Shown: positions 1-8,681 of the stretch, in pieces
Layout: every line of letters starts with the position of its first letter
How positions within the stretch are numbered: the first letter of the stretch is position 1
DNA from: Bacillus benzoevorans
GTDB taxonomy: Bacteria > Bacillota > Bacilli > Bacillales > Cytobacillaceae
Direction: 5' to 3'
Assembly (NCBI RefSeq): GCF_014207535.1
Contig: NZ_JACHGK010000001.1
Location: 124,001 to 188,000, forward strand
Length of the DNA stretch: 64,000 nt
The notes under the pieces: model-generated
What the model was told of the DNA's origin: nothing
The model's database searches: none
The model's input: only the letters and a program-made list of their open reading frames with translations
Program-made: the position numbers and the translations under genes

Positions 1-284
1 AAGCAGTGACCGATGCAGATATCATCTATACAGATGTATGGGCAAGTATGGGACAAGAAGAAGAAAGTCAAGCCCGTATCCAAGCCTTTGCTGCTAACTA
101 TCAAGTAAATGAAGAACTTGCAAAGCATGCGAAAGACGACTATATTTTCCTTCATTGCTTACCTGCACACCGCGGTGAAGAAGTAGCAGCTGAAATTATA
201 GACGGCAGCCATTCTGTTATCTTCCAGGAAGCAGGCAACAGAATGCATGCGCAAAAGGCATTATTAGTAGAGGTACTAAAATAA
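1..284 (+). CDS. argF: Ornithine carbamoyltransferase, C-terminal part (truncated by window edge)
   Basis: The last 93 or so codons of an ornithine carbamoyltransferase, the cytosolic arginine-biosynthesis enzyme that makes citrulline from ornithine and carbamoyl phosphate. The visible part has the DVWASMG stretch of the ornithine-binding domain and the HCLPAHRGEEV segment with the catalytic Cys of the HCLP motif. The reading frame is open to the left edge, so the N-terminal carbamoyl-phosphate domain is outside the window. Its position directly upstream of yjzC matches argF in Bacillus subtilis, where argF closes the arginine operon, and a strong terminator follows at 413-446. Confidence 0.95.
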   Translation, partial: AVTDADIIYTDVWASMGQEEESQARIQAFAANYQVNEELAKHAKDDYIFLHCLPAHRGEEVAAEIIDGSHSVIFQEAGNRMHAQKALLVEVLK

Positions 285-412
285 CTTAAAGGGATTTTTG
301 TTTAGAATGGCGGGGCTTAGAGGGTTCGTGAAGCTTTGCTTCACTCTTGTGTTGGCTGAGTTTTGCACGCAGGGGTTTTATTGGTTTCGTTTGCGGCTCT
401 TCGAGCCTCTTT
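285..412. other. argF-yjzC spacer with GTGAAGC/GCTTCAC hairpin
   Basis: No gene is visible between argF and its terminator. The stretch contains a perfect 7-bp hairpin (328-334 with 338-344, loop TTT) and is GC-richer than the other spacers. In style it resembles the palindromic spacer elements seen elsewhere in the window, but I could not align it with any of them. Confidence 0.35.
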
Positions 413-446
413 AAACCCGCACTTTCCTTATGAAGTGCGGGTTTTT
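413..446 (+). terminator. Intrinsic terminator of the arg operon
   Basis: A perfect 12-bp stem (413-424 with 433-444), an 8-base loop and a run of T residues. It lies about 130 bases after the argF stop codon. Confidence 0.85.
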
Positions 447-549
447 ATATACCATGTTCCACACAACCTTCCTGTCTTCATTTTTCTCTCATGAACCATG
501 TAAATTGGAGCATAATAAGAAGGATAAATGACAAAGGGGGATTTAGTGT

Positions 550-729
550 ATGGGACAAAATCGTCAATTTAAGCCCGGTCAGAAAGCACCGAATAACGGC
601 ATCTACACTGAGATTGGTGAAACAGGAAGCACTGTAAACAATCCACAAAGATTGAAGCTTAAAGCCGGAGACGTATTTCCGGAAAATTCTAATCATAATC
701 GTGTCTGGACATATCAAAGAAAACCATAA
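550..729 (+). CDS. yjzC: YjzC family small protein
   Basis: A 59-residue protein starting MGQNRQFKPGQKAPNNG and ending RVWTYQRKP. The pattern (FKPGQ.AP, GETGSTV, L.AGD.FPE.SNHNR.W) is that of the Bacillus YjzC family, whose function is unknown. The ATG at 550 is preceded by a purine-rich AAAGGGGGA ribosome binding site. Synteny also supports it: in B. subtilis yjzC lies just downstream of argF. It is short, hydrophilic and without signal peptide or membrane segment, so it is probably cytosolic or spore-associated. A G+C-rich hairpin follows at 741-766. Confidence 0.9.
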   Translation: MGQNRQFKPGQKAPNNGIYTEIGETGSTVNNPQRLKLKAGDVFPENSNHNRVWTYQRKP

Positions 730-740
730 TAAACTTTGCG

Positions 741-766
741 GCCGCCCGGGACAAGGGCGGTCTTTT
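741..766 (+). terminator. Probable terminator after yjzC
   Basis: CCGCCC (742-747) pairs with GGGCGG (755-760), plus one flanking G-U pair, followed by TCTTTT. The stem is short but G+C-rich. Confidence 0.6.
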
Positions 767-825
767 GCTTGCAATGGAAGGTCTGTTAAAGAAGTGTTTC
801 GCTTTTATTTTTTATAAAAGGAGGG

Positions 826-857
826 TATAATAAATTTAAAGGTCAAAGAAGGTCAAA
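826..857 (+). promoter_or_regulatory. clpB -10 box and CtsR operator
   Basis: TATAAT at 826-831 is followed ten bases later by GGTCAAAGAAGGTCAAA (841-857), a perfect match to the CtsR heptad repeat RGTCAAANANRGTCAAA. CtsR represses class III heat-shock genes (clpP, clpE, the clpC operon) in Bacillus. The operator overlaps the expected transcription start and runs up to the ribosome binding site, so CtsR would block initiation. No good -35 box is visible. Confidence 0.88.
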
Positions 858-869
858 GGAGGGGTTGAA

Positions 870-3467
870 ATGGATATGAATCAAATGACGGAAAAGGTGC
901 AGCAGGCGATTATGAACGCTCAATCGATCGCTATACGCGAAGAGCACCAGGAAGTCGATGAGGTTCATTTATTTCTCTCGATGCTGGAAGATGGCGACAG
1001 TTTGCTGGTCTCGATTCTTGGAAAAACCAATCTAAAGCTTACTGATATTAAGGATGAACTGCAGCGGATTCTGCTGAAGAAACCTCGTGTATCCGGCAGC
1101 GGTGCAGAGAAGGGGAAGCTCTATATTACTAGTCAGTTGCAGCGGATCTTGGCTGAATCAGAGACCATTATGAAGCGTTTTTCCGATGAGTACCTTTCGG
1201 TTGAACACATTATTCTTGCGGCTGTCTCGCTGCCGTCTGAGTTTGGCAGATATTTAATGAGTAAAGGGCAAAATCTGCAAGTCCTATTGAAAAGCGTACA
1301 AGAAATTAGGGGGAATCAACGAGTGACTTCACAAAATCCAGAAGGTACTTATGAGGCATTGAAAAAGTACGGCAGAGATTTGGTGGCAGAGGTACGGTCC
1401 GGAAAAATTGATCCTGTGATTGGCAGAGATAGTGAAATCCGTCACGTAATTCGGATATTATCAAGAAAAACGAAAAATAATCCTGTCCTAATTGGGGAAC
1501 CGGGTGTAGGGAAAACGGCTATTGTTGAAGGGTTGGCATGGCGGATTGTCCGCAAAGATGTACCGGAGGGGCTAAAGGATAAAACGATCTTTTCCCTTGA
1601 TATGAGTTCCTTAATAGCCGGTGCCAAATTCCGCGGTGAATTTGAAGAAAGATTAAAAGCAGTCTTACATGAAGTGAAGAAAAGCAATGGACAGATATTA
1701 CTATTTATTGATGAAATTCACACGATTGTTGGTGCCGGAAAAACGGAAGGTGCGATGGATGCTGGCAATATGTTAAAACCGATGCTGGCACGCGGTGAAC
1801 TTCATTGTATCGGGGCGACAACACTTGATGAATACCGGAAATATATAGAAAAGGACCCTGCGCTGGAAAGGCGCTTTCAGCAGGTGCTTGTGCAGGAACC
1901 GGATGTTGAGGATACGATTTCAATTTTAAGGGGACTGAAAGAACGCTTTGAGATTCATCATGGTGTTAATATTCATGACCGGGCATTGGTAGCGGCAGCA
2001 ACACTTTCCGATCGTTATATTTCCGATCGTTTTTTACCGGATAAGGCGATTGATTTAATGGATGAGGCCTGTGCGATGATTCGGACTGAAATTGATTCAA
2101 TGCCTTCCGAGCTGGATGAAGTGACGAGGAGAGTGATGCAGCTTGAAATTGAAGAGGCTGCACTTGCCAAGGAAACAGATGATGCAAGTAAAGAAAGACT
2201 TCAATCGTTGCAAAAGGAATTAGCCAACTTAAGGGAGCAGGCCAATGCCATGAAAGCAAAATGGCAGCTGGAAAAAGAGGGCATTCAAAAGGTGCAGGAA
2301 AAACGTGAGCTGCTGGAAAAATTACGCCGTGAATTGGAAAAGGCGGAAAATGATTATGATTTAAATAAAGCTGCCGAACTGCGCCACGGACGGATTCCCG
2401 CTTTGGAGAAAGAATTAAAGCAAATGGAAGCGGAAATTAATCAGGTCCAGGGTGAAAGATTACTGCGGGAAGAAGTAACGGAGGATGAGATTGCCGACAT
2501 TGTGGCCCGCTGGACTGGAATTCCGGTAGTCAAGCTTGTTGAAGGGGAAAGAGAAAAGCTCCTCAGGCTTGAAAGTATTTTACATGAGCGGGTAGTCGGA
2601 CAGGATGAAGCTGTCGGGCTTGTGTCAGATGCAGTTTTAAGGGCAAGAGCCGGGATAAAGGATCCGCGCCGGCCGATTGGTTCTTTCATTTTCCTTGGAC
2701 CTACAGGAGTGGGGAAAACAGAACTGGCGAAAACCTTAGCGCAAAGCTTATTTGATAGTGAAGAACAAATCATTCGTATCGATATGTCTGAATATATGGA
2801 GAAGCATGCTGTTTCAAGATTAATTGGGGCACCGCCGGGGTATGTCGGATATGAAGAAGGCGGACAATTGACAGAAGCAGTTAGAAGAAAGCCGTATTCT
2901 GTTATTCTCCTGGATGAAATTGAAAAAGCGCATCCAGAGGTATTTAATATTTTGCTGCAAATGCTGGATGACGGCCGGATAACTGATTCGCAGGGACGAA
3001 CTGTGGATTTTAAAAATACCGTTATTATTATGACATCCAATATCGGATCGCAATTTTTACTTGACCGTCATGAGGGAGAGGAAGAGATCGACCCTGAAAC
3101 AAGAGATCTGGTCCTGGGGCAGCTAAGAAATCACTTCCGGCCTGAGTTTCTCAACAGGGTTGATGAGATCATTCTTTTCAAGCCATTAACTTTAAAGAAT
3201 ATTAAAGATATCGTAGTCAAGTTAATGAGAGAATTGCAGGCAAGATTACAAGAGCAGCAGATTAAATTAGCGATTGATGACGAAGCAAAGGAGTACCTCG
3301 CTCAGCATGGGTTTGATCCGGTATACGGCGCACGCCCGCTTAAAAGATTCATCCAAAAAAATGTGGAGACAAAGCTGGCACGTGCCATCATTGCAGGAGA
3401 AATTCGTGATAACCAGGAAGTCACCATTATCGTCGAAAATGATAAAATTGCACTTGCCATTCATTAA
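870..3467 (+). CDS. clpB: ATP-dependent chaperone (disaggregase) ClpB
   Basis: An 865-residue Hsp100 disaggregase of full family length. The hexamer threads aggregated proteins through its pore together with DnaK/DnaJ/GrpE in the cytosol. An N-domain (about 1-145) is followed by AAA+ domain 1 with Walker A GEPGVGKT near residue 209, the long charged coiled-coil middle domain (about 395-530, which separates ClpB from ClpA), and AAA+ domain 2 with GPTGVGKT near 610. The IGF/LGF tripeptide of ClpP-binding unfoldases is not apparent. The ribosome binding site is AAAGGAGGGG. B. subtilis 168 lacks clpB, but many other Bacillus have it. The upstream CtsR operator implies heat induction. Confidence 0.96.
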   Translation: MDMNQMTEKVQQAIMNAQSIAIREEHQEVDEVHLFLSMLEDGDSLLVSILGKTNLKLTDIKDELQRILLKKPRVSGSGAEKGKLYITSQLQRILAESETIMKRFSDEYLSVEHIILAAVSLPSEFGRYLMSKGQNLQVLLKSVQEIRGNQRVTSQNPEGTYEALKKYGRDLVAEVRSGKIDPVIGRDSEIRHVIRILSRKTKNNPVLIGEPGVGKTAIVEGLAWRIVRKDVPEGLKDKTIFSLDMSSLIAGAKFRGEFEERLKAVLHEVKKSNGQILLFIDEIHTIVGAGKTEGAMDAGNMLKPMLARGELHCIGATTLDEYRKYIEKDPALERRFQQVLVQEPDVEDTISILRGLKERFEIHHGVNIHDRALVAAATLSDRYISDRFLPDKAIDLMDEACAMIRTEIDSMPSELDEVTRRVMQLEIEEAALAKETDDASKERLQSLQKELANLREQANAMKAKWQLEKEGIQKVQEKRELLEKLRRELEKAENDYDLNKAAELRHGRIPALEKELKQMEAEINQVQGERLLREEVTEDEIADIVARWTGIPVVKLVEGEREKLLRLESILHERVVGQDEAVGLVSDAVLRARAGIKDPRRPIGSFIFLGPTGVGKTELAKTLAQSLFDSEEQIIRIDMSEYMEKHAVSRLIGAPPGYVGYEEGGQLTEAVRRKPYSVILLDEIEKAHPEVFNILLQMLDDGRITDSQGRTVDFKNTVIIMTSNIGSQFLLDRHEGEEEIDPETRDLVLGQLRNHFRPEFLNRVDEIILFKPLTLKNIKDIVVKLMRELQARLQEQQIKLAIDDEAKEYLAQHGFDPVYGARPLKRFIQKNVETKLARAIIAGEIRDNQEVTIIVENDKIALAIH

Positions 3468-3486
3468 CAGCAGGCATACGAAAATA

Positions 3487-3521
3487 AAAAGGCTGACCCG
3501 TTATGACTGGGTCAGCCTTTT
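3487..3521. terminator. Bidirectional terminator between clpB and yjzD
   Basis: Stem AAAAGGCTGACCC with GGGTCAGCCTTTT, flanked by A-run and T-run, so it can stop transcription from both convergent genes. Confidence 0.85.
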
Positions 3522-3532
3522 ACCTTGCATCA

Positions 3533-3724
3533 TTAGTGTGCAGCATGATCACTTTTTGAATCTTCCGGCAGAACGACCGAAATAAGCAAGATCACGATAA
3601 CAGCCACAACCGTTAGGATGCCTGCTGTTGTTAAGTTGAACGCAATACCTGACATGGAACCAACAACATATGTAAGCATTGCCGCTAAAAGAAATGTCCA
3701 GAAAAGAGCCCAAAAGAATCGCAT
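3533..3724 (-). CDS. yjzD: YjzD family (DUF2929) small membrane protein
   Basis: A 63-residue protein with two hydrophobic segments (FFWALFWTFLLAAMLTYVV and a second valine/isoleucine-rich helix) and a charged tail ending in DSKSDHAAH. Its pattern and position next to yjzC match B. subtilis YjzD, of unknown function. I start it at 3724 (MRFFWALF) because GAGAGGTG sits about 7 bases upstream of that ATG. An in-frame start 18 bases further upstream would place the same ribosome binding site inside the gene. Convergent with clpB. Confidence 0.8.
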   Translation of the reverse strand: MRFFWALFWTFLLAAMLTYVVGSMSGIAFNLTTAGILTVVAVIVILLISVVLPEDSKSDHAAH

Positions 3725-4055
3725 TGAATTCACCTCTCGCATTATAATATCCTTATTAATCTTAGCATATTAGCTTTAAATAATAAATCTTATTCTGAAC
3801 ACTTTTCTGCTTAAGTCAGATAATGCTGAGTATTCTTTTACCCAAATTTGCTTTGTCGAATTTTCGCCATTATCGTGCCCGTACGAAAAATTCCCTGTAA
3901 AAATTTATCAGCAGAATCTTCCATATAGGCAGGCTCCCATTCATTTTATCTAAGTCCACATACATTAATTAATGATAAGTATTTTTTATAGAAGGAAGAA
4001 ATTTTTTTAGGGAAAGTGCTGTTATGATTTCAATTCATTCAAGGAGGGAGAGCCA
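3725..4055. other. 331-bp A+T-rich spacer, no confident gene
   Basis: This spacer separates the divergent yjzD and the 4056 gene and should hold both promoters. On the minus strand there is a 28-codon frame (3838-3924, peptide beginning MEDSADKFLQG) with a GGGAG sequence 9 bases upstream. I do not recognise it and do not call it a gene. Confidence 0.4.
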
Positions 4056-4790
4056 ATGAAGAGCCGGAACTTTCGTTTAGATACCGAATGGAACATCATT
4101 CATTATCCCGAAAAACCCCAGGGTTTCGGTATCCTGATCATTGGGGATGAAAGACATTTTGTTGATGAGAATACTAGCTTTTGGCTGCAGAATGAAGGGA
4201 AAAAGATCCTCATTAACAATCTTCGCGAAGCAGGATATACGATATTTTATAGTAATCTATTTGGAAGAAATTGGGGAAGCGATAATGCCGCAAAAATGAC
4301 TAAACGGCTTTATGAATATGTTATGCGCATGGAAATATTAAACGAAAAGGTGCATATTATTGCAGAAGGAATGGGGGCATTAGTCGCTCTCAAATTATTA
4401 GAGGAAATGAAATCATCGATTCGCTCTTGTTTTCTTATCAACCCGATATTTTCATTAAAACACCATTTGGAACTTGAAAAGGACCGTAAGTTTTTTTATA
4501 AAAGGCTGGTAAAAGAACTGGAACAATCTTATGAAATGAAGGTCCAGGAATTAATGAGCAAACTTAAGGAAACGGATGATTATCCTTGTATCAGTACGGC
4601 TGTGCCAATGAAAATTATTCATGTACTGGCTGGAAATCGGGGCTACAAACAGTCAAGATTTTTAAATGAATTATCGGCAAAATGGGAAGATGCCAAAAAG
4701 CCCTTTTCAGTGTGTTACATGGTCCCGGAGAAAAAACAGCAAATTTCACAGCAAATGATTCGTTTTTTTAAAGCACATGAGGATATTTGA
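4056..4790 (+). CDS. Alpha/beta-hydrolase-like protein lacking the nucleophile serine
   Basis: A 244-residue cytosolic protein without signal peptide. The arrangement suggests an alpha/beta-hydrolase fold: an early hydrophobic strand (FGILIIGDERHF), then IIAEGMGALVALKLLEE, which looks like the strand-elbow-helix of a hydrolase, but where G-x-S-x-G is expected the sequence is A-E-G-M-G, so the serine is missing. It is therefore probably not a classical esterase. The start is preceded by AAGGAGGGAG. It lies upstream of the Rossmann-like gene at 4885 and may be co-transcribed with it. This location corresponds to yjaU/yjaV of B. subtilis, but I cannot confirm orthology. Confidence 0.6.
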   Translation: MKSRNFRLDTEWNIIHYPEKPQGFGILIIGDERHFVDENTSFWLQNEGKKILINNLREAGYTIFYSNLFGRNWGSDNAAKMTKRLYEYVMRMEILNEKVHIIAEGMGALVALKLLEEMKSSIRSCFLINPIFSLKHHLELEKDRKFFYKRLVKELEQSYEMKVQELMSKLKETDDYPCISTAVPMKIIHVLAGNRGYKQSRFLNELSAKWEDAKKPFSVCYMVPEKKQQISQQMIRFFKAHEDI

Positions 4791-4884
4791 TGCAGGAACT
4801 CGAATATTTAATGAAGAAATAAATACTTTCCCCGCAGCATAGAATAGTATATCTGGAATTTTTATGTGTTCGGGGAGGATTTTC

Positions 4885-5664
4885 ATGGACAAGGCGATTA
4901 TTATCGGTGTTTATGATTATATAGGATTTCATCTCTGTCTTACGTTTCTTGAGCAGGGATTAGAAGTGACGGGTGTGCATTTCGGGACAGACGATACAGA
5001 TATATTTTTTGCCGAAAAGAGCCTTTTAATTGGCAGAAACAGTAACTTCACAGAAATGGATTTAGCGGCTCTTGCTGTAGAAGAAAGATTAGAAAGTACG
5101 TATATGTTTATAGATTATTACAGCAGCTACTATTCTAAGCAAGAAATGAAGCTTATATCCGCTTTGGAAAAACAATTTGCGGGGATTAAATTGACAAGCA
5201 TGGTTTCGCTGCTGCCAATACAGATGGGCGGGGAAAGGATGGAGAAGCGGCAAACCTTTCTCCAATCAGATGATAGGGAATGCAGATCTTCCTTTTTTTA
5301 TTTGCCGGCCATATACGGACCGTGGCAGCCATTATCATTTGCTTTGCAGCAATCATTGTATGCTCCCGAAAAAGAGCTAGTGGTCAGTGAAAGAGAATGG
5401 ACGGAAGATGCCGTTTATATTGATGATGCGATTGAAGTGATAGAGAGGCATTTTGAAAAACCGGGTATAAATAAATATGTAGTAAGAAGCAATATTCATC
5501 ACAACTGGCAGAAAGTAACAGGAGTAGAACAAGTTATGCCAATGGTAAATCCTTTAACGAAGGCGGAAGAGGATATTATCGTATTAAACGTCGGCGGCAT
5601 GGATCCTGAAAAAGGAATTTCGAAGCAAAGAGAACATTTATTTCGATTATTGGGAAAAAAATAA
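4885..5664 (+). CDS. Rossmann-fold NAD(P)-dependent epimerase/dehydratase-like protein
   Basis: 259 residues. The N-terminus MDKAIIIGVYDYIGFHLCLTF fits the first beta-alpha-beta unit of an extended short-chain dehydrogenase, although GxxGxxG has decayed to GVYDYIG. A later segment, LPAIYGPWQP, is typical of NAD-dependent epimerases, and YIDDAIEVI matches their C-terminal half. The Tyr-x3-Lys catalytic pair is not evident, so activity is doubtful. I chose the ATG at 4885 because GGGGAGG precedes it; the frame could begin 21 bases upstream at 4864. The preceding hydrolase-like gene is on the same strand, and a terminator shared with the convergent gene follows. Confidence 0.65.
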   Translation: MDKAIIIGVYDYIGFHLCLTFLEQGLEVTGVHFGTDDTDIFFAEKSLLIGRNSNFTEMDLAALAVEERLESTYMFIDYYSSYYSKQEMKLISALEKQFAGIKLTSMVSLLPIQMGGERMEKRQTFLQSDDRECRSSFFYLPAIYGPWQPLSFALQQSLYAPEKELVVSEREWTEDAVYIDDAIEVIERHFEKPGINKYVVRSNIHHNWQKVTGVEQVMPMVNPLTKAEEDIIVLNVGGMDPEKGISKQREHLFRLLGKK

Positions 5665-5714
5665 CAGCAGTATTTCGTGTTCTATTTAAGAAATTTTAGC
5701 ACCAAGCTAGTGAA

Positions 5715-5759
5715 ACAAACTGCTGACCCATATAAGCTGATTTTGGGCCAGCAGTTTGT
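5715..5759. terminator. Bidirectional terminator between convergent genes
   Basis: Arms 5715-5730 and 5744-5759 pair over 16 positions with one mismatch, ending in GTTTGT on one side and ACAAAC on the other. Confidence 0.75.
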
Positions 5760-5761
5760 CA

Positions 5762-6118
5762 TTATTTAATCCATTTCTTCAACAATGGAGTAACTTGCTT
5801 TATGAGCGGTTTAAACTGTGACGCAGTTGACATGAGCGTATCAATATTACCGCTAAGTTTTTCTAAATCAACCTGATTTAATAACTCGATAAACGGTATG
5901 TCCCCGTTATGGGATTTATTCCTGTCTTTTTTCTTCTCCTCTTGACCCCTGTGTCCAATGAACCAATCATCTGCCAAATGTCTCCTTTGCGCGAAAGAAG
6001 CTGCTTCAGAATGATCAGCATTTCTGTGTTCTTTGCGATTTTTTGTTCCTCCAAACATGAAATCTGTCAAATGGTCACGTTGAACGGGCTGCATATCGCT
6101 TTCGTTTTCTTGTTTCAT
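5762..6118 (-). CDS. Hypothetical hydrophilic protein, possibly spore-related
   Basis: 118 residues. The N-terminal two thirds are highly charged and apparently disordered (HLTDFMFGG, DDWFIGHRGQEEKKKDRNKSHN). The C-terminal 45 residues look like amphipathic helices (IPFIELLNQVDLEKL, ID.LM..ASQFKPLIKQVTPLLKK). I do not recognise the family with certainty; tails of this kind occur in several small Bacillus spore proteins. The start at 6118 is chosen because GGGAGGTG lies 6 bases upstream. It occupies the place of yjzB in B. subtilis, convergent to the preceding gene and divergent from fabH. Confidence 0.6.
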   Translation of the reverse strand: MKQENESDMQPVQRDHLTDFMFGGTKNRKEHRNADHSEAASFAQRRHLADDWFIGHRGQEEKKKDRNKSHNGDIPFIELLNQVDLEKLSGNIDTLMSTASQFKPLIKQVTPLLKKWIK

Positions 6119-6257
6119 GCCGGCACCTCCCTGCACTTTTCTCTTATTAAACTATGAAGCATCGAGTGAAAAGGAATGGACGTTTCATGGATTTTTACAC
6201 AGGAAGGTGAAGGTATATGGAAATTATGTTGCGAAGGTACTCCTTTATTTGTTAGAA

Positions 6258-6274
6258 TTGGTACCAAGTCATAA
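6258..6274 (+). promoter_or_regulatory. Candidate FapR operator upstream of fabH-fabF
   Basis: TTGGTACCAAGTCATAA resembles the FapR palindrome (approximately TTAGTACC-T-AGTACTAA as I recall it), 13 of 17 positions. FapR is the malonyl-CoA-sensing repressor of fatty-acid synthesis in Bacillus and controls fabHA-fabF and fabI. A -10-like TAGAAT lies at 6285-6290. Confidence 0.6.
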
Positions 6275-6353
6275 TAATTACTAATAGAATGGAATAGTAA
6301 GGAAGAATAAGATATCCTATATGTATAGAAAGTATGATAAAGGAGATGGAACA

Positions 6354-7286
6354 ATGAATGCAGGTGTTTTAGGAATTGGAAGATTTTTACCCGAAAAAAT
6401 ATTAACAAATTTTGATTTAGAAAAAATGGTAGATACGAGTGATGAATGGATTCGTTCTAGAACGGGTATTGAAGAGCGCAGAATTGCCGATGATGCAACA
6501 AAATCATCTGATATGGCCTATGATGCCGCTGTAAAAGCACTAAAGAATGCAAATCTGACTGCTGAAGATATTGATTTAATTATCGTTGCTACTGTTACAC
6601 CAGATACCCCATTTCCATCGATTGCTTGTATCATCCAGGAGCGTTTAGGTGCAACAAGAGCTGCTGCAATGGATGTAGGGGCAGCTTGTGCCGGATTTAT
6701 GTATGGGATGGTAACGGCTAAGCAATTTATTGAAAGCGGAACATATAATCATGTGCTCGTAGTGGGTGTTGAAAAACTTTCAAAAATTACGGACTGGAAA
6801 GATCGGAATACAGCTGTCCTGTTCGGCGATGGCGCCGGTGCTGTTGTCATGGGAAAAGTATCAGAAGGCCGCGGTATTTTATCGTTTGAGCTGGGTGCTA
6901 ATGGCGCAGGAGCGAAGCATTTATACCAGGATGAATATATCATCATGAATGGTCGGGAAGTATTTAAATTTGCCGTTCGGCAAATGGCGGATAGTTCTGT
7001 TAATGTGATTGAAAAAGCTGGATTACAAAAGGAAGATGTGGATTTCCTTATCCCGCATCAAGCTAATATCCGCATTATGGAAGCATCACGCCAGCGGTTA
7101 GGTTTGCCGGAGGAAAAAATGTCTAAAACGATTAAGAAGTATGGGAATACCTCTTCCTCCTCGATTCCAATTGCTTTAGCAGAAGAGGTTGACGCCGGAA
7201 AAATCAAAGATGATGATGTCATTGTCATGGTAGGCTTCGGCGGAGGATTGACATGGGGTGCGATTGCCCTGCGCTGGGGACGTTAA
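6354..7286 (+). CDS. fabH: Beta-ketoacyl-ACP synthase III
   Basis: 310 residues, the normal length for FabH, which condenses acyl-CoA primers (often branched in Bacillus) with malonyl-ACP to start each fatty-acid chain. The Cys-His-Asn triad is present: C112 in GAACAGF, H235 in IPHQAN and N265 in GNTSSSS. The ATG at 6354 is preceded by AAAGGAGATGG; the frame is open for 11 codons upstream without a ribosome site. fabF follows 50 bases downstream, probably in one operon, behind a candidate FapR operator. The order matches B. subtilis fabHA-fabF. Confidence 0.97.
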   Translation: MNAGVLGIGRFLPEKILTNFDLEKMVDTSDEWIRSRTGIEERRIADDATKSSDMAYDAAVKALKNANLTAEDIDLIIVATVTPDTPFPSIACIIQERLGATRAAAMDVGAACAGFMYGMVTAKQFIESGTYNHVLVVGVEKLSKITDWKDRNTAVLFGDGAGAVVMGKVSEGRGILSFELGANGAGAKHLYQDEYIIMNGREVFKFAVRQMADSSVNVIEKAGLQKEDVDFLIPHQANIRIMEASRQRLGLPEEKMSKTIKKYGNTSSSSIPIALAEEVDAGKIKDDDVIVMVGFGGGLTWGAIALRWGR

Positions 7287-7336
7287 TCTAAACAATATAA
7301 AGTAAAAATAGGTTATAAATAAGGAGATGTACGTGA

Positions 7337-8575
7337 ATGGAAAAGCGAAGAGTTGTGGTTACAGGCATAGGGGCTGTAACACCGCTTGGCAAGGATGCAG
7401 AAACAACCTGGAATAATGCGATTAATGGGGTATCAGGAATCGGACCGCTGACAAGAGTGAACGCAGACGATTTTCCGGCTAAAGTAGCTGCGGAAGTGGA
7501 GGATTTCGATCCGACATTATTTATGGAGAAGAAAGATTCACGGAAAATGGACCGCTTTACCCAATTTGCTGTGGCTGCATCGATTATGGCGGTAAAAGAT
7601 GCTAATCTTGAAATTACCGAAGAAAACTCAGATCGAATCGGTGTTTGGATTGGCTCTGGTATCGGCGGGATGGAAACTTTCGAGAATCAATTTGAAACAT
7701 TTCTTAATAAAGGATACCGCAGAGTAAGCCCCTTTTTTGTGCCAATGCTAATTCCAGATATGGCCGCAGGTCAAGTATCGATTACACTCGGGGCAAGAGG
7801 CTTTAACTCATGTACGGTTACCGCCTGTGCCACTGGAACAAATTCAATCGGTGATGCTTTTAAAGTTATTCAGCGGGGCGATGCGATTGCCATGGTTACC
7901 GGCGGCGCCGAAGCACCTATTACTAGAATGTCTGTAGCCGGTTTTTGTGCCAATACGGCTTTAAGTACGAACCCTGATCCAAAAACAGCATGCCGTCCAT
8001 TCGATGCGGACAGGGATGGATTTATTCTTGGCGAAGGTGCCGGAATTGTTGTCCTTGAAGATTTAGAACATGCGCTGGCGCGCGGGGCAAAAATCTATGC
8101 TGAAATCGTTGGCTACGGTTCAACAGGTGATGCTTATCATATTACAGCACCGGCTCCAGCGGGAGAAGGCGGGGCACGTGCCATGAAAATGGCGATCAAG
8201 GACGGAGGTCTTGAACCGAACGAAATTGATTATGTAAATGCACACGGAACGAGTACGGCTTATAATGATAAATTTGAAACAGCTGCGATTAAGGAAGTGT
8301 TTGCAGACCATGCTGGTAAGCTCGCAATCAGTTCCACTAAATCAATGACAGGTCACTTATTAGGGGCTGCAGGCGGCGTAGAAGCTATTTTCACCGTGAA
8401 GGCGATTCAAGAGGGAATTATTCCGCCGACGATCAATTATGTCACACCGGATCCAGAATGTGACCTGGATTATGTTCCAAATCAGGCGAGAAAGCAGGAA
8501 ATTAAAGCTGCTATGAGTAATTCGCTTGGATTCGGCGGACATAACGCCACTATTGTCTTTAAAAAATATGAATAA
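7337..8575 (+). CDS. fabF: Beta-ketoacyl-ACP synthase II
   Basis: 412 residues. Elongating condensing enzyme of type II fatty-acid synthesis in the cytosol. C164 in TACATGTNS is the acyl-accepting Cys; the two active-site His are in NAHGTST and STKSMTGHLLGAAG; the C-terminal SNSLGFGGHNA is typical. Its start MEKRRVVVTGIGAVTPLG follows AAGGAGATG. It is second in a fabH-fabF operon closed by a terminator at 8582. A paralogue with the same motifs lies at 55064, so this genome has at least two FabF-type enzymes. Confidence 0.97.
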   Translation: MEKRRVVVTGIGAVTPLGKDAETTWNNAINGVSGIGPLTRVNADDFPAKVAAEVEDFDPTLFMEKKDSRKMDRFTQFAVAASIMAVKDANLEITEENSDRIGVWIGSGIGGMETFENQFETFLNKGYRRVSPFFVPMLIPDMAAGQVSITLGARGFNSCTVTACATGTNSIGDAFKVIQRGDAIAMVTGGAEAPITRMSVAGFCANTALSTNPDPKTACRPFDADRDGFILGEGAGIVVLEDLEHALARGAKIYAEIVGYGSTGDAYHITAPAPAGEGGARAMKMAIKDGGLEPNEIDYVNAHGTSTAYNDKFETAAIKEVFADHAGKLAISSTKSMTGHLLGAAGGVEAIFTVKAIQEGIIPPTINYVTPDPECDLDYVPNQARKQEIKAAMSNSLGFGGHNATIVFKKYE

Positions 8576-8581
8576 TCCGAT

Positions 8582-8615
8582 AAACGGGCTGCGAATAAGC
8601 AGCCTGTTTTTTTTT
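8582..8615 (+). terminator. Terminator of fabH-fabF operon
   Basis: CGGGCTGC (8585-8592) pairs with GCAGCCTG (8599-8606) across a six-base loop, followed by nine T residues. Confidence 0.9.
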
Positions 8616-8681
8616 CCGCTCATCCTCAGCTTTAACAAGTTTCTATTCATTTCATAAATTAAGAAGAGAGGAGGCGGTCAG

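Noticed and set aside
3838..3924. 28-codon minus-strand frame (MEDSADKFLQG...) in the yjzD spacer
   Set aside because: Has a plausible GGGAG site, but is very short, unrecognised and without further support.
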